From the NCBI GenBank assembly GCA_029776225.1, contig JAKOTR010000008.1, positions 62,001 to 126,000 of the forward strand: 64,000 bases of DNA. The letters are read 5' to 3'. Origin of the DNA: Acidobacteriota bacterium (GTDB taxonomy: Bacteria; Acidobacteriota; Terriglobia; Bryobacterales; Bryobacteraceae). The number at the start of each line of letters is the position of its first letter. The first letter of the stretch is position 1. A program made the translations under genes and the position numbers. Positions 10,354 to 19,712 of this stretch are shown in pieces. The notes under the pieces are model-generated. The model did not search any database, was not told where the DNA came from, and saw nothing but the letters and a program-made list of their open reading frames with translations.

Positions 10354-12420
10354 ATGGGCAAGAAGAAGAAGGAAAAGGCGCGGGTTACCCCGGCAGGCGC
10401 AGAACTGAACATTCGATGGGACCGCTGGGCTCCAGTGCTGCTTTGCGCCGCGGTTGTTGCGTTCTACTGGGTTCCCTTGACGTCGGAACACGTCAGCATT
10501 CAATGGGACGCTGTCGACGTACACTACACGCAGCAGAAGTATTTCGCCGAAAGGCTGCTGTCCGGAAACCTGCCCTTCTGGACCCCGTACATCTTCTCCG
10601 GCTATCCCTTCCTCGCCGATCCGCAAACCGGCGCCTGGTATCCCTTGAACTGGCCTTTCTTTCTGCTCGGAATCACCCCGCGCTCGATCGGCCTGGAAAT
10701 TCTGCTGCATGCATTGCTGGCCTGCACCGGGGCGTATTTCCTGGCGCTGAAATTACTGGGCCGCACGGCCCCGGCGATTGCCGCCGGCCTGTTTTACGGG
10801 CTCTCCGGATCCTTCACCGGGCACACTTCGCATCTGGGCATTTTTCAAACAGCGGCGTGGCTGCCCTGGCTTCTTCTCGCCTTTAAGCGGTCAGTGGAAC
10901 TCCCTTCCGTTCGCAACGTCATGCTTACAGCGGCGGCCGGAGGAGTGATGGCTCTGGCGGGGCACTTCCAGACCGCCCTTTACGCGTTCACCGCCCTCGC
11001 GCTGTTTGGCGCAGCCGAAATCTGGCGCAATCCGCGGCTGTGGCGCCGGGCAGCAGCGGTGCTGGCGGCGGCGTCCGTCGTTGCGGTCCTGCTGACTGCG
11101 GTGCAAACGCTACCGGGCCTCGAACTGGTTTCGCACTCCATCCGGGCAAGCCTGGATGCGGGCAAGTTGACCGATGGCATCCTGCATCCCAAGGCGATGC
11201 TCACGCTGCTATTTCCGAACGCGCTCGGCGCGGTATCCGGCGAATACACGGGGCCCGTGGACGTCACCCAGTACTATTTCTATGCGGGCATTCTGTTTCT
11301 TCCGCTGGCGGCGCTGGGGATGGGAAACCGCGGGATCCGGTTGTCCGTGATCCTTCTTGTGGCGCCCGCTCTCTGGTACGCGCTGGGGCCGGGCTTCGGC
11401 CTTTACCGGCTGATCGCGCTGTTGCCGGGGTTTCATAGTGTCCGCGCCCCGGTTCACGTCTGGTTCGTGATCGGTCTCGGGCTCGCGGTCGCGGCCGCAG
11501 CCGGTGTATCCGAGCTGCTACGGCGCTGGCCAGCCCGTTACGTTGCTCCCCTGCTGCTGGCGTTCGTATTTGGCGACCTGCTGCATTGGAACGGCGCGGG
11601 CAACCGTGTGGCGTTCGCGCAGGCTCGCTTCGAGCAGTTATACGGCTCGCCGCAGCGCGCGCTACAGCAGGTGGCGTCCAGCCAGCCGCCGCTTACACGT
11701 TTCATGGCGCCCGAAAAGCTTATGGCGCTCGGCCCTTTCAACGCGCCGCTTGATGTAAAACTCGAAGCCACTTACGGCTATAACCCTCTGAAACTGACCG
11801 CGTACGATGAGTATCTGCAGGCTGCGGCGGGAAACCCGAAACTTATCGACGGCCTGAACGTGAGCCGCGTGCTGAATATGAACCGTGGAAGCGTGGATGA
11901 ACACCCGTCCGCGTTGCCGCGCGCGTACTTCGCCAAGTCGGTCGCCTATGCGAAAACCGCCCAGGAATCGCGAAAGATGCTCGCTACACTCAATCCCGCG
12001 GAAACCACGGTCATTCTGGGCGAGCCGCTTGCTATCGAGCCGGACAATGCGGCAGTGGCCGAAGTAACACACCAGGATGAGCGCAGCCTGAAGGTGCGCT
12101 ACCGGACGGCTTCCGACGGGCTGCTGCGGATTGCCGTTCCGTATTACCCCGGCTGGCAAGCATTCGTCGATGACCAACCACGGCCTGTCTTACGAGCCGA
12201 TCACGCCTTCATCGGCGTACCCGTGCCGGCAGGCGCGCACGAACTCACCCTGCGCTTTCAATCTACTTACTTCTCCCTGGGCGCCGGCATCAGTCTGGCG
12301 ACGGCCCTGCTCATTGCCGCGGGTATCTTCTTTTCGCGGAGCGGGCGCGCAGCCGGCCGCGAGCACAGCGGCGCGGCTAATCCAGCCGCTTGTGAAACCG
12401 CAGTGCGCTCAGGCTCATGA
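10354..12420 (+). CDS. YfhO-family polytopic membrane protein
   Basis: The 688-residue product has a lysine-rich cytoplasmic N-terminus (MGKKKKEKARV) followed by about ten to twelve transmembrane helices. It ends with a soluble beta-rich domain (YYPGWQAFVDDQ, FIGVPVPAGAHELTLRF) and a final membrane helix. This layout and the PLDVKLEATYGYNPLKLTAY segment match the YfhO family (Pfam YfhO). Its characterised Gram-positive members help glycosylate lipoteichoic acid, and the fold is that of GT-C transferases. A TTG lies 12 nt upstream in frame, but the ATG at 10354 is a more likely start. The 3' end overlaps the convergent permease gene by 44 bp. Confidence 0.85.
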   Translation: MGKKKKEKARVTPAGAELNIRWDRWAPVLLCAAVVAFYWVPLTSEHVSIQWDAVDVHYTQQKYFAERLLSGNLPFWTPYIFSGYPFLADPQTGAWYPLNWPFFLLGITPRSIGLEILLHALLACTGAYFLALKLLGRTAPAIAAGLFYGLSGSFTGHTSHLGIFQTAAWLPWLLLAFKRSVELPSVRNVMLTAAAGGVMALAGHFQTALYAFTALALFGAAEIWRNPRLWRRAAAVLAAASVVAVLLTAVQTLPGLELVSHSIRASLDAGKLTDGILHPKAMLTLLFPNALGAVSGEYTGPVDVTQYYFYAGILFLPLAALGMGNRGIRLSVILLVAPALWYALGPGFGLYRLIALLPGFHSVRAPVHVWFVIGLGLAVAAAAGVSELLRRWPARYVAPLLLAFVFGDLLHWNGAGNRVAFAQARFEQLYGSPQRALQQVASSQPPLTRFMAPEKLMALGPFNAPLDVKLEATYGYNPLKLTAYDEYLQAAAGNPKLIDGLNVSRVLNMNRGSVDEHPSALPRAYFAKSVAYAKTAQESRKMLATLNPAETTVILGEPLAIEPDNAAVAEVTHQDERSLKVRYRTASDGLLRIAVPYYPGWQAFVDDQPRPVLRADHAFIGVPVPAGAHELTLRFQSTYFSLGAGISLATALLIAAGIFFSRSGRAAGREHSGAANPAACETAVRSGS

Positions 12421-13534
12421 TGGCGCCGCCGTAAACCAGCAGCGCCGTCATCTGCGGCCACAGCGTCTCCACGCCGGTTCCCTTCAGAAAGATCCCGCGT
12501 ACGATTTCGAGGAAATACCGCACCGGGTTCACATAGCTCAGCCATTGCACAACCACCGGCATATTGCGAATCGGAAAAGCAAATCCGCTCAGCATAAACG
12601 CCGGCATGAAGAAGAAGAAGGACGCCATCAGCGCCTGCTGCTGCGTGTTCGAGATCGTGGAAACGAACAGTCCCAGCCCCACCGTGCTCAGCAGAAACAG
12701 GCACGCACATAGCAACAGCAGCAGCACGCTGCCGCGGAAAGGAATCCCAAACACCAGCAGCGCGGCAACCGTGATCAGGATTACGTCGAACAGTCCCGCC
12801 GCCGCGAACGGCAGCGTCTTGCCCAGCATCAGCTCGAACGGCCGGATCGGCGTCACCATCAACTGCTCCATGGTGCCGATCTCCTTTTCGCGCACGATCG
12901 CCATCGCCGTCAGCATCAGCGTCACCAGCGTGATGATGTTCACCACGACGCCCGGAACGAAGTAGTTGCGGCTGCGAAGGTCTGGGTTGAACCAGACGCG
13001 GCTGCGCACATCCACTTCAGGCACGCCCAACCCCACCGGTCCGCCGGTTGCCGTCGTCCGCCCCACGAGCTTTTCCCGCTGCTGGCGGGCAAGCATGCTG
13101 CTCGAGAACCTGGCCACCACCTGCCCGGCGTACGCCGAAATAATCGCGGCCGTATTCGAGTTCGTGCCGTCCACGAGCACCTGCACCGAGCTCGTCTCGC
13201 CCCGCAGAATGTCCCGGTGGAACCCCGGCAGCACCGCCACCACCGCCTGCACCTTGCCTTCGTCCAACAGCAATTGCGCCTCGGCCTGGCTGGTCGGATT
13301 GGCGCGGATCTCGAAATGCCCGGAGCCTTCAAAAGACGCCCGCAGCTCGCGGCTCAGCGGCGACCGGTCCTGGTCCATCCATGCAATGCGCGCATTATCC
13401 ACGTCCAGGTTCACCGCATACCCGAACACGATGAGCTGCACCAGCGGCGGAAGAAACAGCAAAATGCGCATCCGGGGCTCTCTCAGCGTCTGCCGGAATT
13501 CCTTGCGCACGATTTCGCGAATCCGTCTCCACAT
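12377..13534 (-). CDS. ABC-2 type transporter permease (YbhR/YhhJ-like), second of pair
   Basis: The 385-residue membrane protein has the ABC-2 permease layout: an N-terminal helix (residues 22-45), a large periplasmic domain to about residue 180, then five more helices. The family landmark REKEIGTMEQLMVTPIRPFE lies at the start of the second membrane block. It is the last gene of the efflux operon, 3 nt after the paralogous permease, and would pair with it as a heterodimer under the two ATPases. Its 3' end runs 44 bp into the convergent YfhO-like gene. Confidence 0.92.
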   Translation of the reverse strand: MWRRIREIVRKEFRQTLREPRMRILLFLPPLVQLIVFGYAVNLDVDNARIAWMDQDRSPLSRELRASFEGSGHFEIRANPTSQAEAQLLLDEGKVQAVVAVLPGFHRDILRGETSSVQVLVDGTNSNTAAIISAYAGQVVARFSSSMLARQQREKLVGRTTATGGPVGLGVPEVDVRSRVWFNPDLRSRNYFVPGVVVNIITLVTLMLTAMAIVREKEIGTMEQLMVTPIRPFELMLGKTLPFAAAGLFDVILITVAALLVFGIPFRGSVLLLLLCACLFLLSTVGLGLFVSTISNTQQQALMASFFFFMPAFMLSGFAFPIRNMPVVVQWLSYVNPVRYFLEIVRGIFLKGTGVETLWPQMTALLVYGGAIMSLSALRFHKRLD

Positions 13535-13537
13535 GGC

Positions 13538-14671
13538 TCAGGCCACCTTCTGCCGCAGCTTCCTCGTCGCAACCACAAAAGCGGCGGCGCCGTAGACTAC
13601 GAGAAGTGCCACCTGGCCCCATAGAATCTCGAGCCCCACGCCCTTGAGGAACACGCCCTTCAACACCGTAACGATGTACCGCGCCGGCACAATGTACGAG
13701 ATCAACTGGATTACCGCCGGCATGTTTTCGATCGAGTAGACGAACCCGGAAAGCAGCAGCGCAGGCAAGAACGAACTCAGCATGCCCAACTGGTACGCTT
13801 GCACCTGGGTCCGCGCTGCCGCCGAAATCAGAATTCCCCAGCACAGGGAACCGAACAGGAATATGGAAGTGGCGCCGATCAGCAGCAGCGGATTGCCCCT
13901 CAGCGGCACGCCAAAAACCAGCACCCCCACAGCAACCGCCATCAGCGTGTCGATAAACCCGAGCGCGAAAAACGCCAGCATCTTTCCCAGAACCACTTCG
14001 GCCGGCCGCACGGGAGTCGAGAGCAACTGCTCCATCGTTCCCGTTTCCCACTCGCGCGCGATCGTCAGCGAGGTCAGCAGCGCCGTGATGATCGCCAGAA
14101 TGGTTGCGATCAGCCCGGGCACCAGGTAGTTCCGCGACTTCAGCTCGCTGTTGTAGAGTACGCGCAGGCGGGCGTCCACCGGAGCCTCCATTCGCCCGCC
14201 GCCCTTCTGGTCGAGCGCCCGCGCGCGCACGTCGTAGGCGTAGTTTTGCAGCAGCGCCTCGGCGTACCCCTTCGCGATCGACGCCGTGTTCGAGTCGCTC
14301 CCGTCGAAGATCAACTGCACCTGGGGTTGCCTGCCGCTCAGCAGCTCGCGCGAGAAATCCTGCGGGATCACTACCGCCAACAGCGCCTTGTCGCGGTCGA
14401 TTTCCCGCTCGATGGCGCGGTAGCCGTCCACCGAACCCAGGACATCGAAGAACCGCGAGCCCGCGAACCGCGCGATCGCTTCCCGGCTTTCCGGCGAGCT
14501 GTCCATGTCGTAGATCAGCGTCGGGATGCGGTCCACATCGAGCGTCAGGCCGTAGCCGAACAGCAGCAGCATCACCAGCGGCACCGCCAGGGCCATCACC
14601 AGGCTTCGCGGGTCCCGGACGATGTGCAGAAACTCCTTCCGCGTCATCGCGTACGTGCGCCGCAGATTCAC
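13538..14671 (-). CDS. ABC-2 type transporter permease (YbhS-like), first of pair
   Basis: The 377-residue product is paralogous to the following gene. It has an N-terminal helix, a periplasmic loop (DFSRELLSGRQPQVQLIFDG), then a membrane block that opens with REWETGTMEQLLSTPVRPAE, the ABC-2 family signature. The GTG start overlaps the stop of the upstream ATPase gene as GTGA, so translation is probably coupled. Together the two permeases form the inner-membrane part of a drug or lipophile exporter with the HlyD-like adaptor and TolC-like channel encoded upstream. Confidence 0.92.
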   Translation of the reverse strand: MNLRRTYAMTRKEFLHIVRDPRSLVMALAVPLVMLLLFGYGLTLDVDRIPTLIYDMDSSPESREAIARFAGSRFFDVLGSVDGYRAIEREIDRDKALLAVVIPQDFSRELLSGRQPQVQLIFDGSDSNTASIAKGYAEALLQNYAYDVRARALDQKGGGRMEAPVDARLRVLYNSELKSRNYLVPGLIATILAIITALLTSLTIAREWETGTMEQLLSTPVRPAEVVLGKMLAFFALGFIDTLMAVAVGVLVFGVPLRGNPLLLIGATSIFLFGSLCWGILISAAARTQVQAYQLGMLSSFLPALLLSGFVYSIENMPAVIQLISYIVPARYIVTVLKGVFLKGVGLEILWGQVALLVVYGAAAFVVATRKLRQKVA

Positions 14672-15615
14672 GCCGCCCTCCTCTCCTCCTGCTCGATCAT
14701 GGCCACGAACACGTCTTCCATCGACGGCTCGATCGCCTCCAGCCTCCGCACTTCGATTCCGGCCGCCGCCAGCACAGCGCGGATTCGCGGAATCGCCGTC
14801 GCCGGATCGCCCACGGTGACGTGCAGCCCGCCACCGAACACCGCCGCCTCATGAACGCCCTCGATCCCCTCCAGCGCTTTCATGCTCGCCAGCGGATCGG
14901 ACGAGTCCAGATCCAGCAGCCGCTGCCCGGTGAGCGACCGCTTCAGCTCGTCCGGCGCGCCGAGCGCGATGATCCTGCCGCGATACATCAGCGCCAGCCG
15001 GTGGCAGTACTCGGCCTCGTCCATGTAGTGCGTGGAAACGAAGATGGTGTGCCCGGCTTCCGAAAGCTGGTAGATCAGGTCCCAGAAATCGCGGCGCGCG
15101 ATCGGGTCCACTCCCGAGGTCGGCTCGTCCAGGAAGAGAATCGGAGGCCGGTGCAGAATCGCGCAGCCCAGCGCCAGGCGCTGCTTCCATCCTCCCGACA
15201 GCAGCCGCGTCATGGATTGCCGCCGGTCCTCCAGCCCCGCCATTCTCAGGATGTATTCCTTCCGCGCCGCCGCCTCGTCTTCCGGAACGCCGTAGATTCC
15301 TGCGAAGAAATCGATGTTCTCTTCCACGCGCAGGTCGTCGTAGAGCGAGAATTTCTGCGACATGTAGCCGATGCTGGCCTTGATCGATTCCGCCTGCGTC
15401 GCCACGTCGTAGCCGCCCACCCTGGCGCTTCCCGATGTCGGCCTCAGCAGCCCGCACAGAATGCGTATGGTGGTGGACTTCCCCGCCCCGTTCGGCCCGA
15501 GAAACCCAAAGATCTCCCCGCGCCTCACGGTAAGCGAAATGTGGTCCACCGCCGTGAAGTCCCCGAAGCGCTTTACCAGGTCGCGCACTTCCACCGCCGC
15601 GCCGTTTCCGTTCAC
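14668..15615 (-). CDS. ABC transporter ATP-binding protein (second ATPase)
   Basis: The 315-residue ATPase energises the permease pair. It contains Walker A (GPNGAGKSTT, near residue 40), the signature LSGGWKQRLALG, and Walker B with the catalytic Glu (ILFLDEPTSGVD). A C-terminal extension of about 90 residues ends with EPSMEDVFVAM, the usual tail of drug-export ATPases of this group. The frame is open far upstream over the preceding ATPase gene. The GTG at 15615 is chosen because it overlaps that gene's TGA as GTGA, a translational-coupling arrangement seen at most junctions of this operon. In E. coli YbhF the two ATPase halves are fused in one chain; here they are separate. Confidence 0.93.
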   Translation of the reverse strand: MNGNGAAVEVRDLVKRFGDFTAVDHISLTVRRGEIFGFLGPNGAGKSTTIRILCGLLRPTSGSARVGGYDVATQAESIKASIGYMSQKFSLYDDLRVEENIDFFAGIYGVPEDEAAARKEYILRMAGLEDRRQSMTRLLSGGWKQRLALGCAILHRPPILFLDEPTSGVDPIARRDFWDLIYQLSEAGHTIFVSTHYMDEAEYCHRLALMYRGRIIALGAPDELKRSLTGQRLLDLDSSDPLASMKALEGIEGVHEAAVFGGGLHVTVGDPATAIPRIRAVLAAAGIEVRRLEAIEPSMEDVFVAMIEQEERRAA

Positions 15616-16529
15616 TGCGCCCCCTCCTTGCGAATCAGGGCGATGAAGACATCCTCCAGGGACGGCTCGATTTCCTGAAACTCCGCGCCGATTTCCGCGG
15701 CCAGCCGGGCCGGCGATGTCCGCGACGTATCCAGAAACACATGAAGCTTGTCTCCCGACGGCTCCACGCTCAGCACGCCCGGGATCGCACGCAGCGTTTC
15801 CCGCGCCGCACGCCGGTCCGGCGCGTCCACCTCGTAGCACTTTTCCGGAAGCGAAGTCTTGAGCGCCCGCGGCGAATCGCAGCGGATCAACCGCCCCCGG
15901 TCGATCAGTCCCACGCGGTTGCACCTCTCGGCTTCGTCCAGGTACGCGGTCGTGATGAACACGGTCAGGCCGCCCTTCACCAGTTCGTAAAGAATCGCCC
16001 AGAAATCCCGCCTCGATACCGGGTCCACCCCGCTCGTCGGCTCGTCCAGAAACAACACCTGCGGATGGTGCAGCAGCGTACACATCAGGGCCAGCTTTTG
16101 TTTCATGCCGCCGGAGAGCTTGCCCGCCTGACGGTTCCGGAACGGCTCCATGCGCGTCATTCGAAGCAGCCGGACCATCAGGCGGTCGCGCTCCTCGCCC
16201 GTCACGCCGAACAGGTCCGCGTAAAAGCGCATGTTTTCCTCGACCGTGAGGTCCGCGTACAGCCCGAACCGCTGCGCCATGTACCCGATGCGGTCCTTCA
16301 CCGCGTCCGGATCGCGGGCCACGTCGTATCCGGCCACCTCGACCCGGCCCTCGGTAGGATCGAGCAGACCGCAGAGCAGCCGCGCCGTTGTCGTCTTTCC
16401 CGCGCCGTCCGGCCCAACCAGCCCGAAAATTTCGCCGCGCGCCACCTCCACGTTGAAGCGGTCCAGCGCCGTCAGCGCACCAAACCGGCGCGTCAGGTTC
16501 TCCGCGCGGATCATCACTTCGGTGCTCAT
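15612..16529 (-). CDS. ABC transporter ATP-binding protein (first ATPase)
   Basis: The 305-residue product has Walker A GPDGAGKTT near residue 40, signature motif LSGGMKQKLAL, and Walker B VLFLDEPTSGVD. The C-terminal tail (EPSLEDVFIAL) matches its downstream paralogue. The Asn usual in the GPNGAGK form of the P-loop is Asp here, a conservative change also present in YbhF-type ATPases. The start ATG overlaps the stop of the adaptor gene as ATGA. It would form a heterodimer with the second ATPase on the cytoplasmic face of the transporter. Confidence 0.94.
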   Translation of the reverse strand: MSTEVMIRAENLTRRFGALTALDRFNVEVARGEIFGLVGPDGAGKTTTARLLCGLLDPTEGRVEVAGYDVARDPDAVKDRIGYMAQRFGLYADLTVEENMRFYADLFGVTGEERDRLMVRLLRMTRMEPFRNRQAGKLSGGMKQKLALMCTLLHHPQVLFLDEPTSGVDPVSRRDFWAILYELVKGGLTVFITTAYLDEAERCNRVGLIDRGRLIRCDSPRALKTSLPEKCYEVDAPDRRAARETLRAIPGVLSVEPSGDKLHVFLDTSRTSPARLAAEIGAEFQEIEPSLEDVFIALIRKEGAQ

Positions 16530-17704
16530 CGGTCCACCAGAATCACGGCGTCCGCGGGCATGTTCGCCTTCAGCTCGTGGTGCGGGTTCTCCACCTCGAT
16601 CTTGATCCGGTACATGAGCTTCGCGCGCTCTTCCGTTGTCTGGATCTGCTTAGGAGTGAACTCAGCCTCCGACGAGATGAACGTGACCCTCCCCGGATAC
16701 ACCTTGCCTGGAAAGGAATCGGTGGTGATGTTCGCCTTGTCCCCGATCTTCACCCGGCCCAAATCGAGTTCGCTGATGTAGGCCCGCAGCCAGGGATGCT
16801 CGATGTCGCCGACCGTCAGCACCGTCGTCCCCGCCGCGATAATCTCGCCGGGCTCGGCCGACTTCACCAGCACCACCCCGTCTATCGGCGACACGGCCTC
16901 CGTATCCTTGAGCTGCGTTTCGATGATCTGCAAATCGGCCTTGCGCGCGGCGACGTCTGCCGCCCGGGTCTTGAGCTCTTCCCGCCTGCGCTGCAACTCC
17001 AGCCGTTGCGCCTGGGCCAGCCGCAACGCCGCCCGGGCCTGCGCCATCATCGCCCGCGCCTGCTCGATCGTCTCCTGGCGCGGACCTTCCATCACCAGCG
17101 CGAGCTGTTCCTTCGCCGTCTTAAGCTGCGCTTCGGCCGCCTCATAGCGGGTGCGGTACTGGTCGTGGTCGGCCGCGGAAATGTCGTCGTTGGCGAACAG
17201 CATTTGCGCCCGCTTCCAGTCCCTGGCCGCCCGCTCGTACTCCGATTGCGCCCGGTCCACCGCCGCCTGGGCCTGCTGCTTTTCCTGGCTGCGCGATCCG
17301 GCAAGCAGTTCCGCCAGTTTCGCCTCCGCCGCCCGCACTTCGGCCTGCCGCTGCTGGATCTGCCCCTCCAGCGTCTCGCTCTGCCACTCGATCGCCGTGC
17401 GCTGCTGCGCCAGCATCGATTCGGCCGCCGCCAGCGCCGCCAGCGCCCGCTCGCGCTGGGCCAGCAATTGCTCCTTGTCCAGACGCGCCACTACCATCCC
17501 CTTCCGCACCAGATCGCCCTCTCCCACCGTGCGTTCCACCAGCTTGCCGGGGATCTTGAACGCGATATCCACCTGCGTCAGCTCGATATTCCCCGACACC
17601 CGTATGCTGTTCCCTTCCCCGTCGCGAAACCGCTTCCACGCAGACCAGCCGGCCACCGCCGCTGCCACAATCACAATTGCCGCTACCGCTCGTTTCCTGG
17701 ACAT
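16526..17704 (-). CDS. HlyD-family membrane fusion (adaptor) protein
   Basis: The 392-residue periplasmic adaptor has one N-terminal transmembrane helix (about residues 6-22). A biotinyl-lipoyl half-domain follows (GKLVERTVGEGDLVRKGMVV), then a long alpha hairpin rich in Ala, Gln and Glu from about residue 85 to 250. The chain returns through the second lipoyl half (SPIDGVVLVKSAEPGEII) and a beta-barrel domain (SELDLGRVKIGDKANI). This is the YbhG/YhiI type of adaptor, which links an ABC-2 transporter to an outer-membrane channel. The gene sits between the TolC-like channel gene (10 nt upstream) and the first ATPase (4-bp overlap). Confidence 0.94.
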   Translation of the reverse strand: MSRKRAVAAIVIVAAAVAGWSAWKRFRDGEGNSIRVSGNIELTQVDIAFKIPGKLVERTVGEGDLVRKGMVVARLDKEQLLAQRERALAALAAAESMLAQQRTAIEWQSETLEGQIQQRQAEVRAAEAKLAELLAGSRSQEKQQAQAAVDRAQSEYERAARDWKRAQMLFANDDISAADHDQYRTRYEAAEAQLKTAKEQLALVMEGPRQETIEQARAMMAQARAALRLAQAQRLELQRRREELKTRAADVAARKADLQIIETQLKDTEAVSPIDGVVLVKSAEPGEIIAAGTTVLTVGDIEHPWLRAYISELDLGRVKIGDKANITTDSFPGKVYPGRVTFISSEAEFTPKQIQTTEERAKLMYRIKIEVENPHHELKANMPADAVILVDR

Positions 17705-17714
17705 AAGAGTTCCC

Positions 17715-19046
17715 TCACTGAATCGCCCGGTCGACCGACCCCATCGCCTGCGCGAGGCTGATCCGCGCCAGGTTATAGGCCAGCAGCGCCGCGATCTGGT
17801 TGTCCCGAGCGCGCGCCAGCCGCGCCTGCGCGTCCGCCGGCTCCAGCGTGCCGGCGACGCCCGCTTCGTATCTGCGCCGTGCCTGCGCCGCTTCTCTTTC
17901 CGCCAGCTCCAGCCCCTCCCGCGCCACCTTCAACTGCTCCTCGGCCGAGCGCAGACTGTCCAGCGCCAGCCGGATCTCCAGTTCAATCTGGTCTTTCAGG
18001 TCCGCCGTCCGGATCGCCTCCTGCCGCAATTCCGACAGGCTCTCCTGCCGCCGCGCGTCGCGCCGCCCGCCGTCGAACAGGGGGACGCGCACGGCTACGC
18101 CATAAGTGCGCGTCGGCAGCGAGCTCCCCAACCCGGTGCCGATCGAACCGTAGTCGGCGAAACCCGCCACCGAAGGCAGCCGCTCGAACTTCACCGCCGA
18201 GTAGTTCAGCCGCGCCGCGCGCTCCCGCGTTTCCTGCGCCTTCAAATCGGCGCGCTCGGCCAGCGCACGTTCAGCCGCCTCCTTGAGGTCCGTCTCTTCT
18301 ACCGGAACGTAGCTGAGCGAGTCCGTTAGCTCCACCTCGGTGTCCAGGCTCATGCTCATGCCGCGCAGCAGTTCCAACCGCGCCTGGCGCCGCTGGTTGT
18401 CTGCCACCACAAGCCGCTGCCGGTCGTTGGCAAGCTGCACCTGCGCCCGCGTCACCTCGATCCCCGTGCCCACGCCGGCGTTCCTGCGGTTCACGGCCAG
18501 CCGCTCGATCGTTTCGGACAGCTCCACGTCCGCCTTCACCGCTTCCCAATGCGCCTGCGCCGCAAGCGCCGTATAGTAGAGGCGCGCCACCTGCGCCGCG
18601 ATCTGCTCCCGCACGTTTGCAGCTTCGGCCTTCGCACCCTCGATTCCGGCGCGCGATGCCTGGAACCGCCGGATCGAGCTGAAATCGAATACGCTCTGCG
18701 TGGCGCTCAGCCGCGCGTCGAAGGTGCTGAACGGCCCCACGAACGTCGGCACGGCGACTCCGGGAAACGGCAAATTGAACCGTATGCCCATAGCCGCCAA
18801 ATTCCGCGTCTGGCTCTGATACGACGCCTGCCCGTCAACGTTCGGCAGCAGCGCCGCTCGCGCCTGCGCCGAACGCGCCCGGCTCTGGCGCATCGCCTCT
18901 TCCGCCAGTTGGATTCGCGCGTTGCCCTCCGGCGCCAGCGCGATCTCCACCGCCTGCTTCAAACTGAGGCGAAGCGGTTGCCGCTCCGTGAGCTCCTGAC
19001 CGAACACCGCCAGCGGAACAAGCAAGAGCATCAATTGCCTTTGCAC
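17715..19046 (-). CDS. TolC-like outer membrane efflux protein
   Basis: The 443-residue product belongs to the outer-membrane efflux protein family (OEP/TolC). It has a signal peptide (MLLLVPLAVFGQ region), two repeats of the coiled helical hairpin with many Ala, Arg and Glu residues, and short beta stretches (RTYGVAVRVPLFDGG, typical of the second OEP repeat). I chose the GTG at 19046 because an AAAGGAG ribosome-binding site lies 8-9 nt upstream. The open frame extends further but overlaps the TetR gene. From this start it overlaps the last 16 bp of the TetR gene. It supplies the exit duct for the ABC-2 exporter encoded by the rest of the operon. Confidence 0.92.
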   Translation of the reverse strand: MQRQLMLLLVPLAVFGQELTERQPLRLSLKQAVEIALAPEGNARIQLAEEAMRQSRARSAQARAALLPNVDGQASYQSQTRNLAAMGIRFNLPFPGVAVPTFVGPFSTFDARLSATQSVFDFSSIRRFQASRAGIEGAKAEAANVREQIAAQVARLYYTALAAQAHWEAVKADVELSETIERLAVNRRNAGVGTGIEVTRAQVQLANDRQRLVVADNQRRQARLELLRGMSMSLDTEVELTDSLSYVPVEETDLKEAAERALAERADLKAQETRERAARLNYSAVKFERLPSVAGFADYGSIGTGLGSSLPTRTYGVAVRVPLFDGGRRDARRQESLSELRQEAIRTADLKDQIELEIRLALDSLRSAEEQLKVAREGLELAEREAAQARRRYEAGVAGTLEPADAQARLARARDNQIAALLAYNLARISLAQAMGSVDRAIQ

Positions 19047-19696
19047 TGCGGTTCTCCTTTCGCATTCCCGACGGCCGACGGCGCCCGGAACCCCGCCGCG
19101 ACGAACGCAACCATACGCTCCAGAACCACGCGGCTGTCCGAGATGTCGCACACGCCGCCGGATATCGCCTTGAGCCGTTGCAGCCCGGTGAGCGTTTGCG
19201 CGAACACCGCAATCGCGAAATGCAGCTTCCAGTACAGTTCCTCGAGCGGCAGCTCGGGCATGGCCCGCTGAATCGCCGCCACGAACCGCACCCTGACCTC
19301 CGCCAATTCTTCGAGGAACACCCGCGAGAGCATATCGCTGGGATCGGAGTACATCCGGCCGACGAGGCGGCCGAAGGTCATGAATCCCTGCAGACCTTGC
19401 GGCGAACACAGCACCGGCTCGATAAACGCGCGCAGCACTTCCTCCACCGAGAGCGGCTTGCCGCGCGCTTCAAGCTGGTCCAACAGTTCCAGCCGCCTCT
19501 TGTTGATCGGAACCAGCCGCCGGGAAAACACCGCGCGGATCAAGGCCTCTTTGCTCTGGAAATAGTAGTTGACCGCAGCGATATTCGCGCCCGCCGCCGC
19601 AGTGATCTGCCGTAACGAGGTGTTGGCGAACCCGCGATCGGCAAAAAGCTGCTCCGCGGCGTCGAGTATGCGGTCTTTGGTGCTGATCTGCTCCAC
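19031..19696 (-). CDS. TetR-family repressor of the efflux operon (CecR-like)
   Basis: The 221-residue product has a classic TetR N-terminal DNA-binding domain: RILDAAEQLFADRGFANTSL, then the helix-turn-helix ITAAAGANIAAVNYYFQSKE. A C-terminal ligand domain of about 150 residues follows. The GTG at 19696 is preferred over a TTG 12 nt upstream because GGGAGG precedes it by four to five bases. It is first in the exporter operon, like cecR (ybiH) before ybhGFSR in E. coli, so autoregulation and control of the exporter are likely. Overlapping inverted repeats just upstream are good candidates for its operator. Confidence 0.9.
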   Translation of the reverse strand: MEQISTKDRILDAAEQLFADRGFANTSLRQITAAAGANIAAVNYYFQSKEALIRAVFSRRLVPINKRRLELLDQLEARGKPLSVEEVLRAFIEPVLCSPQGLQGFMTFGRLVGRMYSDPSDMLSRVFLEELAEVRVRFVAAIQRAMPELPLEELYWKLHFAIAVFAQTLTGLQRLKAISGGVCDISDSRVVLERMVAFVAAGFRAPSAVGNAKGEPQCKGN

Positions 19697-19712
19697 CTCG
19701 CCTCCCAAACGC

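Noticed and set aside
15616-16083. N-terminal extension of the second ATPase to 471 residues
   Set aside because: The extra part is an out-of-frame reading of the first ATPase; the GTG overlapping the upstream stop fits the operon pattern.
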